Shown: positions 46,420 to 60,299 of the stretch, one piece after another
Position numbering within the stretch: the first letter of the stretch is position 1
Layout: every line of letters begins with the position of its first letter
Notes under the pieces: generated by a model
What the model was told of the DNA's origin: nothing
What the model saw: only the letters and a program-made list of their open reading frames with translations
The model's database searches: none
Assembly (NCBI RefSeq): GCF_035046505.1
Contig: NC_089830.1
Coordinates: forward strand, 24,406,284 to 24,470,283
Length of the DNA: 64,000 bases
Direction of reading: 5' to 3'
Origin: Tiliqua scincoides
Lineage: Eukaryota > Chordata > Lepidosauria > Squamata > Scincidae
Position numbers and translations under genes: made by a program

Positions 46420-49400
46420 TCTTCATGATAATCACATTAACCCTTTGAATGATTGTACTGCGGACAACCAAGAGAACATGAGAACATGAGAGAACATGAG
46501 AGCAGGCCACAGGGGTTCCATCCGGTCCAGCATCCTGTTTCCCATATTCCCCCCTCCAGCTGCCCCTGGGAAGTCCACAAGCAGGGATGAAGGCAGGCTT
46601 TGAGATCAACCTTGGCCCCGGCAAGAGGAGAGGGCTGGTATCTCCACTGTCCTGTGAGCTCAGGGATATTCACCACTGGGAAAAGGTTACCCTGAATCTT
46701 TTGTTTCATCTTGTAGGGTTCTTCTTTTGTCCTGATGTCCTTAACAAACAGAATCTGTGGGTGCCTTAAGCACTTGCCCTCTTGACTCGTGCTCAAGAGG
46801 CTGCAGTGAGGGAACCATGATTTTGCTCCTGTGAGTCATGTGAAAAACCAGCACGGCTGCCTGCAGCCTGAAAGATGTCGACTCGACCAAGAAAAGCAGC
46901 TGTAATGTTATGCGTTTATTTCCAGTAGACTTTCAGTGCTTTCTGGGGAATCCTAATTTCCAAAGGTGTGCAGAAATGTTTGCATTATGTTTTTACATCT
47001 GAAAGTGCATTAAAATTTGCAAGATTGATCGCATGGGCTGCTCGTTTGTGTGTGTGTGTGTGGGGGGGAGGCTAGTGAGATTTGCCTGGAGAGATGGGAG
47101 CACTTGGTGGATTGTGCAACAGGCAGGTAAAGAGAGTAGGCTAGAAAAACCACACATTAAAAAAAAAAAGTTCAGAGAAAGGGAGTAAAGATCCTTCTGC
47201 CATCTTGTGGACTATGTCAGATACTACAGATGTCCAAGTAAGTGACAAAGACTGAATGTGCAACATTGTTGGGTGCTCATGCCCATTTCACCAAGTGGTG
47301 AGAAGTTCCAGGGGCAAAGTAGTGCTAGGGTTGGGGCTTTCCTTGCAGGAGAAATCACTGGAGGCACAAGGTGTCGTTGTCAAGTTTGGTTTACATACAA
47401 AGAAACACTGGTTTGAGTTTGGTAGGTGGCACACACACCTGCAATCTACACTGGTGTCCTAAGCATGTTAGCTTCCAGCTCTTCCTCTTGGCTCCCAGTC
47501 CAGTCTCTCCCAGATCACCCCCTAGTTCTCTGTCCGTGGGCAGACAGAGGTGTGTGTCACCCAGGAATCCGTTGTTTCATGAATGGGCCGGCCCTGGCTG
47601 CTTGGAACAGTCATCTATTGAATTTCTGCCACTGTGATGGACATATGGAGGGGCAGGTTTACAGAACTGGGCTCAAGGAACCCTGGCTACAGAAATTTAG
47701 CAGAGTTAACTTTCCCCCAACGCTGCCAGGAATTAACGTTCCTACAAGTAGAGGGAAAGGTAACACGGGCAATAACTCTCAGTCCATGTGATCACTACTT
47801 CCCCTTCCTGGGCTGTTTCCCAATATTGTGGGGAGTTCAGAGTTTCCCCTCTTTTCACTGCGCACCGTCAGTGTTTGCAGTGCTGCGGAACAGGGACTTC
47901 ACTTTCCGTATTTGGGGTCAGGGGTGGGGCTAAAGGAGCAGGAAGGTGAGAGTGGATTCCCTGCCCCACAACCTGGCCATTCCAAGGAACGACAGCGACC
48001 AGAGCCAACATGAACATCTCAATCTGGGATGATGACACCTATGAGGTATGTGATGCTCACCCTGTCAACCCCCCAGGACCTCCACACAGTCAGGGAGTCT
48101 GTCGTTCTTCCGCCTAATTGGTCCTGCGCCAACACTTTCAAAAGCGGGATGACACGCAATGGTGAGAGTCTCTCTCTCACACACGCACGGATTCTGTCAA
48201 AAAATAAGCCAATACGGTGGGCCCTCTGTAGCCATGGTGGCTCTGGGAACCCCAAATCAGCTGTTCAGCGGCAGACATGAACATCAGCTGCAGAGGTTCA
48301 CGGAAGTCATGCTGACAAAACGGCATAAATTTGTGGAAATTGCATAAATTGAAGTAAATTGTGTCGATTTGTGCACAGTGTCCATTGCTTAAAGCATACC
48401 TAAACGGCCTGCATTTGCTTAAATGGGCAGGTGCCAGGTGATGGTTGCTACAGCAGGGCATGTGAAACTTTTTAGAAAACATTTTCAATCCGCGATTGAT
48501 TAAATTTGCAGGTGTGGAGCCTGCGGATCAGGCAAGCCCACTATACTCCCAGCCAATCCCAGTTGCAGGATTTGTGGCCCAGTGGGGTCTGATCCCTCCG
48601 CCTTGGGGCCTGAGCCGCCCCATCTACTGCTCCCCATCCCATTCTGGCCACCTGATAAGGGACAGCTTCTCCTGAGGAACCCCCACTAACTCGCTCTCTC
48701 TCCTTCCCAGTTTCCCACTGGGAGCTACCCAGACATTAACCCCAGAACAATCCCCTGCACTCGAGAGGAGGTCGGAGCCTTTGCACGCTACTTTGGGCCG
48801 GCCATTTTGTCCTTGGCCTTTGTGGTGGGACTGGTCGGCAATGGGCTGGTGCTGGCTGTCTTGGGAAGGCACCGGTGCCCCTGGCACTTTGCCGACTGTT
48901 TCCTCTTCCAGTTGGCCACGGCTGACCTCCTGCTCATCTTAACTCTCCCCTTCTGGGCCACGCAGTTCACCCAGGGCTGGGTCTTTGGAGAACTTCTCTG
49001 CAAGCTGCTAGGGGCCCTCTCCACCATGAACAGCTACAGCACTGTCTTCCTCCTGGCTTGCATCAGCATTGAGCGCTACTTCGTGATCGTCCACGCCGTG
49101 CCGCTGCAGCACCGCTGGAGGCTCTCTCACATGTTGCTGGTCTCCGCTGTGCTGTGGGGGATCTGCTTTGGCTTGTCTGCCGTGGAGCTGCACTTCCGCA
49201 CAGTGGCCCACTTCTCCCAGGCGAAAGCACAGCTCTGTCACCAGGGATTCAGTCCCAAGGAGGCAAACTCATGGCGTCTTGGACTGCGCTTTACCTCCTT
49301 CACCCTGGGCTTCTTGCTGCCCCTCCTGGTGATGGCGTACTGCTACTGCTGCATTTTTGCCCGGCTGTGCCAAACCCGGCTGTTCTGCAAGAACTCAGCC

Positions 49401-51163
49401 GTGCATCTCCTGCTGCCGATCTTGGTCCTCTTTATCCTCTGCTGGGCTCCCTTCCAAGGCTTCCTCCTGGTGGACAGCTTGCAGCGCCTGGGCCACTTGG
49501 AAAGAGACTGTGCACGGGAAAAGGTGCTGGACTTTGGCTTGCTCTTCACGGAAAGCCTGGGCCTGCTCCACTCCTGCCTCAACCCCTTGGTCTATGCCTT
49601 TGCGGGGATCAAGTTCCGAAGGGAGCTTTCCAGATTGTTCCATCGTTGGGACAGGAGTGAGGAACAGAGGCAGAGCCTCTCCAGCCAGGACCACAGCCTG
49701 GCCACAGAGGTCAGCACCCCCCGGGCTGCAGATTTCTCCATCATGTTGTGAAAACTACTGGCCAAAAGCATCTCAAGAAGATTTCCCCATTGCTTTGCCA
49801 AGGAACTGGAGCTTCAAGAGCTGTCTTAGGGCTGTACTGAATATTCTCCACAGATTTCAATTGTGGGTGTAAAAAAAATTGTGGGGGTTTAACATCCAAG
49901 TGTTTCCTGCACAACACTTAGAGTGAATACTCACTTTTTTTTCTTAAAGTGTATTGTAAGGCTGCTGGTTCTGCTTCTGTTCCATTTCCATGTCAGCTAC
50001 TGATCCTTTCTTCTCCCTAAAATAGTTCACATGGGTGTGATCCCAACCAACCAGGGAGCCTATAGTAAACAGGGCAACGTTGCCCTGCTGTATAGCTTAT
50101 CAGTTTTAGTTATGCAACTATAGCACTGTGGGCGAGTGATAGTGACCGACAGAGAGAGAAAGTGAAGGTCATGTAAATAAATCAGTAAATATTATCAGGA
50201 GGACAGCCGAAAAATAAAAACCAGTGGAAAAAGAGGTCTGTCTTTCAGCACTGCCAAAAGTGTCCATTCACAAAAACACCTGTGATTTCTTTCGACTTAG
50301 CTCTGTGTAGAAACAACAGAGCATGAATGTGGTTATGAGATTTGCACGCACAAAAATCCAGCACCGAGGCATTCCAAATTCTGGGACAAGCAAAGTTGAA
50401 CAGGTAAATGAATCGGCTAATGCCAGGGACTAGGAGAAGGGGTAAAGGGGGTAATTTGTACCCAGACCCAGGGTCAGAAGGGGGGTCCAGGAGTCAAAGG
50501 AAGGGACCTGGAAAGTTCCTGGGATCTGACATTTTCCTATCTCGCCCGAATTCACTGCCTGCGCATGATGCTGGGGGCACAAATGTGGGCATGCAATGCC
50601 ACTGCAGCTGCAACCCATACACACCGGCCCCAGGAATGCATCCTTGGCCCTCCTTAACACACTGTCAAATCTGGGATGGAACTGGTCTGCTGCTGTAGCT
50701 CTCTGGCTTGTGGATCCCATAACCATGAAGGAGTGTATAGGAGCTCAGAGGCCCAGCTGTGGGGCTACAGCTGCTGCAGGAGTTCATGTTGGTGCACAAA
50801 GCATGCTGTCCATTCTAGTGTGAACCCAAATATGAAGATGCAAATTTTCTGCACTGGCTTTTCTATATTTCAAAGATTTTAAAGAGACTTGGGAGTGCGT
50901 TTGGTTTTCCATATTACTTTATCTAACTGCTGGTGCAGCATGGTCAGGTAGACCTGGGCTCTGCATCATGAAGCCTGGTAGACCTGGGCTCCAAAGACTA
51001 TCCTGGCTGTCAGCACCCTCACCCTAAACCAGGGGTGTCCAAAGTTTTTGGCAGGAGGGCCACATCATCTATCTGACACTATGTCAGGGGCCAGGGGAAA
51101 AAAGAATTAATTTACATTTAAAATTTGAATAAATTTACATATGTTTACATAAATGAATATATT
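46420..51163 (+). repeat. Segmental duplication, copy B (partner 921-5664)
   Basis: The same unit as copy A, with scattered substitutions and small indels. The left edge abuts the zinc-finger LINE, so the CXCR3 3' exon found upstream of copy A is missing here. The right side runs through the hAT element, which is complete in this copy. No other gene lies in it. Confidence 0.9.
48010..49751 (+). CDS. CXCR3-like chemokine receptor, copy B (2 exons, complete)
   Basis: CDS = 48010-48045 joined to 48711-49751, 358 residues, same splice sites as copy A. Against copy A I count 13 base differences: eight change residues and five are silent. The changes are F5I in exon 1, Met/Val right after ERYF, Arg/Gln in extracellular loop 2, Val/Ala, Arg/Cys and Ala/Thr at the TM5-loop 3 end, Leu/Pro near the start of TM6 (HLLLPILVLF) and Ala/Pro in the tail. 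ERY, CWAPF and NPLVYAF are intact. AATAAA lies at 50176-50181. The Leu to Pro change in TM6 and the loop 3 changes could alter coupling. Nothing in the sequence says it is dead. Confidence 0.85.
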
Positions 51164-51485
51164 AAAGATGAACTTATATGAATGAATGAAGGTTTTGCAA
51201 TAGCTCAAGGCCTATAAAAGGCCTTGCACAAAGCAAGGCTGGCCTTTCCTTTGCTGCTGCTACTGCATCGCAGACGTGAAACAACAAGCAGTGCAGGGAG
51301 CCCTCATTCCACAGCTCATGCAAGAGGTCAAACAGTCGCTCTCACGCTGAGAGCAGTTGCATCGGGCAAGTGTGGGCTCCAACAAATCTCCAGAGGCTCA
51401 TTGGAGACTGGGGGCTCCCTGAGGGTCGCATTGAGAGGCCTCGAGGGCTGCAAGTGGCCCCAGGGCCAGGGTTTGGGCACCCCTG
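51030..51485. mobile_element. hAT MITE, complete
   Basis: Left end CAGGGGTGTCCAAAG and right end TTTGGGCACCCCTG are inverted repeats. The 8-bp CCCTAAAC is duplicated exactly (51022-51029 and 51486-51493). 456 bp, no transposase. It marks the undamaged state of the element truncated at 5530-5664. Confidence 0.9.
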
Positions 51486-51769
51486 CCCTAAACAACTGTT
51501 TAACTTGACCTAACAGAGAGCGGTTGCTTATGATTGTTCATCTCACACATCCAACATGTCAAAAAGGCGCCTTTTACTCAGGAATTGAAACCTGGCAAAT
51601 TTATTTAAATGTATTTAATTGATCCACATATACATGGATTCAAGGCAGACGATAATAGTGATGATAAGCAATTTCTGTAATTGGTGGGCAGCTCACAAGT
51701 GCCTGAGTGTTAATGTTGTAGCTAAAGGAACACTGGGAAAATTGTATTTGCCTCCTATGCAGTCTAAAG

Positions 51770-52077
51770 CAGAGTTTCCGAACCAGTGGCACCTGTACCG
51801 TCAAAGGTACTTGAGGTGGTATCTTTGGGAACCCCCCTCCCAGATGCCCTCTGCCTGGCAGCGAGACCAGCAATGCAACTTAACAAGCAGTAGTAGAGGC
51901 TCGGCAGGCAGAATTCCAGCGCGTGCTTTTCGCAAGCTCAAAAAAGCCCTCCTATCCACCCTGAGCCTCCCGCTGGTGTCTGTTGCATTGCACTTGGCCT
52001 TCTGATCTAGTAGCAACTGGCAATGACATCATTGTACCATCATCGGTACAGCAGGGGACAAACACTGAAAAAAGCTG
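51770..52077. mobile_element. Small hAT-type MITE
   Basis: It starts CAGAGTTTCCGAACCAGTGG and ends AAAAAAGCTG, with GTCTAAAG on both sides (51762-51769 and 52078-52085). The terminal repeats are degraded, so the target copy is the main support. Confidence 0.65.
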
Positions 52078-52102
52078 GTCTAAAGTGATAACCATGTATC
52101 TA

Positions 52103-52593
52103 TATATATATTGGCAACCTTCAGTCTCGAAAGACTCTGGTATCGCGCTCTGAATGGTGGTTCTGGCACAGCGTCTAGTGTGGCTGAAAAGGCCAATTCG
52201 GGAGTGACAATCCCTTCCACACCGGGAGCAAGTGCAGTCTGTCCCTGGTCTGTCTCCCTGGCTATGGGCCTTCCTTCTTTGCCTCTTTGCCTCAGACTGT
52301 TGGTCAAGTGTCTCTTCAAACTGGGAAAGGCCATGCTGCACAGCCTGCCTCCAAGTGGGCCGCTCAGAGGCCAGGGTTTCCACCTGTTGAGGTCCACTCC
52401 TAAGGCTTTCAGATCCCTCTTGCAGATGTCCTTGTATCGCAGCTGTGGCCTACCTGTAGGGCGCTTTCCTTGCACGAGTTCCCCATAGAGGAGATCCTTT
52501 GGGATCCAGCCATCATCCATTCTCATGACATGACCGAGCCAATGCAGGCGTCTCTGTTTCAGCAGTGCATACATGCTAGGGATTCCAGCACGT
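52103..52593 (-). mobile_element. Zinc-finger LINE, 5' truncated, 11-bp target copy
   Basis: Same 3' coding end and hairpin terminus as 40615-41299. CCATGTATCTA flanks it (52092-52102 and 52594-52604), with an AT-repeat tail between the target copy and TTGGCAACC. Confidence 0.9.
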
Positions 52594-52604
52594 CCATGTA
52601 TCTA

Positions 52605-53656
52605 CCTCTTTGGGATTCTATGATTTCATTCTGCTGCATATGTAAACCCTGCAGTATTTAACTAAAACTACATGGTTGCTCTCCTCTGGCTGTCTGCATT
52701 CATTCCTGGCCCGTTGCCCTCAAGCTTGTTCAACAGGGTGATCTTGGCCCCTTTCCTCAATGCACAGTGTGTTGGTTGCTAGACATGCAAATAGGTGTGA
52801 GATGCGGGCAGGAACCACCTGGGCCGCACTGTTTTAGCTCAGTGATTCTTAGAAATGTTTAATATTGTAGATGCTAATGTGAGGGTTGTCACGTGTGTAC
52901 CTTTAAAAGCTGGAGAAAAGCAGCAGGTGCCAAAGTAAAGCTTCACGTGCCAATTTGTCTGCATGGCAAGCTTCTGACAGGAGCTGTAAGACAAAGCTGG
53001 CAATCTAAAGACAGGGTCTCAATCATTTGGAGCCCTGAGGTTCTCTCTTTCTCCTCCTCTCTCTTCCTGCTTGGGGCGGGGGGGAGGGGAAGCACCTTAC
53101 CAGAAAGTCTGCGTTTCAGATTTGCAACAGCTTTGAAAGTAGTTACAACACACTGAAAATGCAACCCCTTACAAGAATTACCTTGGTGATCATTTCCTGT
53201 CTCGGTTAGAGGAAGCCTGTTTCGCACATACCATTCAGGGTGAAAAGCAGGTTTCTCCATCATCCTCAAAGTCATGGGTGTCTAGATTCTTCACTGGTGT
53301 GGCCAAATCCCCCAGCCCGGAAACTGCTCCTCTGCCTCTAATAGTACTCAGGCGTGTAGAAATGTTGCAGGAGTAGGGTCAGCTTTAAGCCAGTTGGGCC
53401 AGTTGTTTCCAATTGGGCCCCATGCCTATCTTGAAGATGCTGCAGACCCTGGCTGTGAACCAGGGGCTGCGCAAAACATGTTTCCATTGAGTCCCACAGC
53501 TCCTAAGGCCACTCCTGTGCAGGACTGCTGCTAAGGGCATAAGAGCAATGCCAGAAAAGAAGGGGTTTACAATCTGCCATTGTGATACGAGGAGTCTCTT
53601 GGCGGTGTTCCTTTGTTTTCCCTCCATCATCTCGTGAAATAAACCGTGCCCCAGCT
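52605..53656. other. Intergenic, nothing recognised
   Basis: No splice-supported ORF, RNA gene or element terminus was found in this kilobase. Confidence 0.4.
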
Positions 53657-53938
53657 CAGTGGCGTAGCTAGAGGGGGTGCAAAGCACTAAGTTTTGCAGG
53701 GAGCCTCACCGCAGCGTGCAAGCAGCTCCTTCCCCTCTCCTTTGGAGCCATTCCAGGTGGGGAGGAGCAAAACAGAGGTGAATGCAGGATGGAGCGCATG
53801 GGCAGTCAAAGCGAATGCCTCCGTTTTGATACCCCCCTGAGTAATGGCTCAGAAGGGGAGGGGAATAGACCTCTTTCACCCAGCAGTGAGGCTCCCTGCA
53901 AAACTTAGTGCTCTGCAACCCTTCTAGCTATGCCACTG
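53657..53938. mobile_element. hAT MITE, nearly palindromic ends
   Basis: CAGTGGCGTAGCTAGAGGGG at the left is matched at the right end over more than 50 bp as an inverted repeat (through AAGCACTAAGTTTTGCAGGG). The flanking 8-bp CCCCAGCT is duplicated (53649-53656 and 53939-53946). 282 bp. Confidence 0.9.
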
Positions 53939-54269
53939 CCCCAGCTCTGTGTCCTGGGCAAAAGTCACACCTGTCCCCTTGCAGGGCTGGCCCAGATTTC
54001 CTGCACTTCTGTGACCAAACCGAGCAGGTATGGTCCTCATCCTTAGTCTCTTCTGTGTTTTGGTGAGGTCTGCTTTAGCAAGTGACTTCAAATCTGAAGG
54101 CATGGAGCTTATAAACCTTGCTACCCACAATGCCCCTCTCTCATTTGCATGCTCCTTGGAATTAGGGATTCATCTCAGCAAATCCCAAGATAAGCAAAGA
54201 GGACATCTGTTCTGCAAAACAGATGTAGCGGGCAGAGAGGGGGTGCATCAACGGCCCATCATAATGACG

Positions 54270-54650
54270 GATAGCAAAGGAATTGCCAGACAAGTTAGCA
54301 AAGAAATAGGCATGCCAGCCCTCTAGTGGCTGTGACTGGAATTGCAATAGAGTTGGCAAAGGACTTCGCGCACTGGAGAGGACACTCTGTTCCAGAACCA
54401 CCATTCAGAGCATGACACCATAGTCTTCCGAGACTGAAGGATGGCAAAGGAATAGGCAATGGAGAAGCCTGCCCTCTCGTAGGCTTGACCGGTACTGCAA
54501 TGGGGTTGGCAAAGGAACAGGCAACAGAGAGGTTTGCCCTCTGCTAGCTGTGACTGGCACTGCCATGGAATGGGTAAAGGAACAGTTGTGTCTGCCCTCT
54601 AGTGGTTGTGTGTGGTACTGCAAAGAGATTGGCAAAGAAACAGGCAACAG
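54270..54650 (+). repeat. Decayed minisatellite of about 65-bp units
   Basis: Four to five units share GGCAAAGGAACAGGCAAC, TGCCCTCTAGTGG and TGTGACTGG(T/A)(A/C)TGC. A 55-bp piece of the zinc-finger LINE 3' end (54391-54445, plus orientation) lies inside it. Confidence 0.75.
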
Positions 54651-55487
54651 ACCCAATGGGCTCCCTTAATTCCCACCTTAGGAATTCCCAGCTTCATAAA
54701 TGTTTGAGTGGAGCAGTGCCCCTTGCCTGGATGAGTCCCACTGATGTGGGATGTAGGCTATACATCTAGAGATGTTCAATCCTTCCAAGAGAGGGTCCTA
54801 TTGCAGTTCTAATTCTTGGCCCTGTGTGCGCCTTGGCTTACGTCCTCAAGGCTTTTGGGCTCTCAGTAGCACACTGTGTCTCAGTCTGCAAGAGCTAGGG
54901 GATGATCTTCTCCTTTTGGAGACAGGTGAAAAAGATATTGCAACCCCAGGCCAACCAGATGCCTCCCCATTCCTGAGGCTCTCTCCCACCCACTTATCCC
55001 CCTGCTCCTGCCCCCAGACTGGAAGCATGCAGGAGAGGGGTGGAATGCCATGAGCTAAGTGGTCCTGAGTGGGTCATGGATACACCAATGTACATGACAA
55101 TGAGGTAGCAGGTTGGCATTACAATTTATTTCTAGATACAAGGATGTTACAGCAATTCCCCTTCTTCTTTCCCCCATGGTTATATCAACATGGCAAGTTT
55201 ATTTCAGCCAGACAGCTATGGCTCCCCCCACAAAGAATCCTGGGAATTTTAGTTTTGTGAGGCTGGGTGCTGAGCATTTCTGCCCTTCCACCCAGAGCTA
55301 CAATTCTCAGAGTACTCTGGGGAGAGGGGGAAAAGTATGCACCAGATATGACCGTCATCTTCATTGCATTTGAATGTTGCGCTTGAAGCTCATTGTTTGA
55401 ATGTCTCTCCCAAAGAAGAACATCAAGGATGACATCTCTCCTGGAAAGGGAATCCCTACTCCTCCACAGCGGGTTCTCAAGGGCGTC
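54651..55487 (-). other. Downstream region of trypsinogen 1, with inverted repeat
   Basis: 55214-55250 (CACAAAGAATCCTGGGAATT) and 55298-55335 (GCTACAATTCTCAGAGTACT) are inverted copies, so a small MITE-like element is likely. On the minus strand an AATAAA at about 55130-55125 lies about 360 nt past the stop and could end the trypsinogen transcript. Confidence 0.4.
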
Positions 55488-57886
<2,399 letters not shown>

Positions 57887-57923
57887 TTTGCTAAAAACAA
57901 GAGAGAGAGCCCAGTGCGCCAGG

Positions 57924-57933
57924 CTCTTATATT
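57924..57933 (-). promoter_or_regulatory. TATA box of trypsinogen 1
   Basis: AATATAAGAG on the minus strand, about 38-48 nt upstream of the start codon. That fits the short 5' UTR of pancreatic protease genes. Confidence 0.65.
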
Positions 57934-58033
57934 GGGCCTTTGGCAATCCTTATCCTGCAGCTGTTCAATTGACATGCTAAAAATGGAAGGGACAACCTCG
58001 CTATCTTGGTTTTGGGAGAGACACTGTCAGTTC

Positions 58034-58050
58034 CACCTGCCACATTCCCT
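58034..58050 (+). promoter_or_regulatory. Candidate PTF1-type acinar element
   Basis: CACCTG, five bases, then TTCCC: an E-box plus TC-box pair with the spacing of the PTF1 site found in pancreatic acinar promoters. It lies about 150 nt upstream of the trypsinogen 1 start. Established for other digestive-enzyme genes; here inferred from sequence only. Confidence 0.4.
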
Positions 58051-58215
58051 GCTCAGAGAAGGATGCTGGTGTCTAAAAATAACCTGGGACACCAGGTACC
58101 TTTTTTGGGAGGAACAACAGAGGCCTGACATGTTCACCAAGAAGCAAACTGGATGCATTTGCTTCTGTAACACATTGGCTGCAACTTTGGCACCCAGCTC
58201 TTCGTGGACAATTGC

Positions 58216-58508
58216 CAGTGGTGTAGCATGGGGCAGGGTGGAGGGGACATTGCCCTGGGTACCTTGCTTAGAGGGGGTATCAAGGGATCTCCCAGACGTG
58301 ACCAGGAGTGTCTTCCGGTCACATCTGGGAGGTGTTCTGAGGAAGCCACACAGCCTCCCCAGGCCTCAGAAGCCCTCCTAGAAAGACACTTCTGGTTTTC
58401 AGTGAAAACCAAAAGTGCCTTTCTTAGGCTGGGGAGGTTCATGGGGATGGGGTGGGGTGAGGGGGCTGTTTTTGGTCTCCAGAGCTAGATGCCCTAGCTA
58501 TACCACTG
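58216..58508. mobile_element. hAT-like MITE, decayed
   Basis: Left end CAGTGGTGTAGCATGGGG and right end GCCCTAGCTATACCACTG are inverted repeats of the CAGTGGCGTAGC family. The flanks ACAATTGC and ATGACTGC match at only 5 of 8 bases. It contains an internal GAAAACC/GGTTTTC hairpin near 58395. Confidence 0.65.
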
Positions 58509-59315
58509 ATGACTGCTTCCCCTCCATAGCCATTGTTTAAAAGTTTAGACCCTGAGATGCAAAATAACAGCCCTGGGCTGCCTCTCTGCTCCTTCCTCTT
58601 GGTAGATCACCACCACCCCTGGGTGTGCAATAGGAGCAGCAATGGGGCAGACCTCTTGTCCTCACGCAAGTGTGTGCATGTGTGTAACAGCCCCATGTAA
58701 ATGCTTCCAAAAGAGGAAGCCCTCCTTGCACACCAAAAAGGGATATGACTCCATAAGCAGCAGATTTTGCAACCTGATTTTGAGCTGCCTGGAGAGGTTC
58801 TGGCACCTTCATTAATCAGTTAATTAAAATGATAATTGGCATTTTTGACAACATATCAACATCATTTTTGACAACATACGGTGGGAAACCTCCTCCTTTC
58901 AAGTGAAAAGGGTGCCCTAATTGGCTTGGACAAAGTGTTCTGTGTGCGTGTTTCTTTGTTCCTATGCCAAAGGAATGAATGAAGTCAACGTGAGTTGAGT
59001 TCAACTCAGTTGCAATGAAGTTAATGACACCAAATAGGTTGTTAACTCCAAGGAAGGCAAGGCTGACCGAATACGCTTGCGCTGCAGGAAATCAAGAACA
59101 AGCCTGTTTGCCAGGAGATTAGGACCTGATTAAGGCTACGTTTGGCAGCCGGTTTTGCCACATCTTTGCTAAGTTGAGCACACTCCAGGCAGCGTCAGGC
59201 TGGGCAAACGGGGACCTGAGTCCAAGGCCCCATTTTGGGGTCAGAGAACAAAGGGTACCTGCTACAGGTTGTAAGATTCTGCAGGAAGCTACTGTTCTAC
59301 TATTGCTGAAGCTGG
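58509..59315. other. Intergenic, nothing recognised
   Basis: Between the MITE and the SINE there is only a short direct repeat (CATTTTTGACAACATA at about 58840 and 58863). Confidence 0.4.
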
Positions 59316-59510
59316 TGTGCTGCCTTGTATAGTATGTTGGACGAGGACTGCACAGGCCTAGGTTCAAATCCTTGCTTGGCATTCTGAGCGACTGGACCAG
59401 TCACTAGCTCTGAGCCTAAGCCTACTCTACAGGGTGGTTGTGAGGTTACAATAGGGGGCGGGGTAGGCCATGTACCACTGGGCCCCTAAGAGGAAGGCTA
59501 GGATTAAAAT
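59316..59510 (+). mobile_element. tRNA-derived SINE (CORE/MIR-like)
   Basis: Box B-like GGTTCAAATCC near 59364 is followed by GACTGGACCAGTCACTAGCT and ACAGGGTGGTTGTGAGG, the core of a MIR-like SINE. Edges are approximate. Confidence 0.6.
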
Positions 59511-59570
59511 TAATACGTAAAATGCCACAACAGGACTTATACTTCCTATATATTAGAGGTGGCCAAACTT

Positions 59571-59783
59571 GCTTAGGTGCAATCCTAACCTTTGCTGGTA
59601 CAGCCAGGCTGCAGTAGCCTGTGCTATATTCTACGCTGGTTGGGAGGCTGCTGGAGGTCACCCCAGGGTAAGGGGATATTTTTTCCCCTTTCCCCATGTA
59701 ACACCCCAGCCTGCCCTATGGGGCCACCCGAATCTGCACCAGCTATTTAGCTGGTGCAACAAGCAGGGCTTGCAGGGCTCTAA
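59571..59783 (+). mobile_element. Harbinger-like MITE, left part
   Basis: TTAGGTGCAATCCTAACC is the left terminus of this MITE family. Its right terminus was not found, and a second MITE starts at 59784. Confidence 0.45.
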
Positions 59784-59960
59784 GGGCCCAATACGATCCA
59801 ACTTTCCAGCTCTGGTGTAGCCACAATGCAGCCCCGTGGTAAGGGAACACAGGTTCGCATACCTCAAGAAGGCCCGTGGCTTCCCCTCCACCACAGGAAG
59901 CAGAGCACACTAAACTGGCGCAACTGCACCAACACTGGAAAATTGGATAGGATTGGGCCC
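59784..59960. mobile_element. Harbinger-type MITE, complete
   Basis: Left GGGCCCAATACGATCCAACT and right TTGGATAGGATTGGGCCC form a 26-bp imperfect inverted repeat, with TAA on both sides (59781-59783 and 59961-59963). 177 bp. Confidence 0.85.
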
Positions 59961-60299
59961 TAAGTGTGCTCTACCCACACCAATCCTGCCCCCTCCTGGT
60001 CCCAAACCTCCACCATTCTGCCTAGATATGCCCCCTTTCCCATCCTGGAATGCCCTCCCATCCCCTGCGCTGCCTGGCGTAAATCTTCCTGCTCAGCCTG
60101 GTTCAGAATTGAGAACCGGTGAGCTGGGTGTGCACCTCTGCACTGGCCCAGCCAGCTCTTACGGGGGCCTGCGCTGGCTCAATATGCTGTTTGGATTGGG
60201 TTACCCATGTAAGAGCCCAGTGCAAATACATTTCAGATGCTTGAAAGCCACAGTATTTAATGTATGTCTTAATCCAGGGGACTCTCAGTTTTAACTCAG

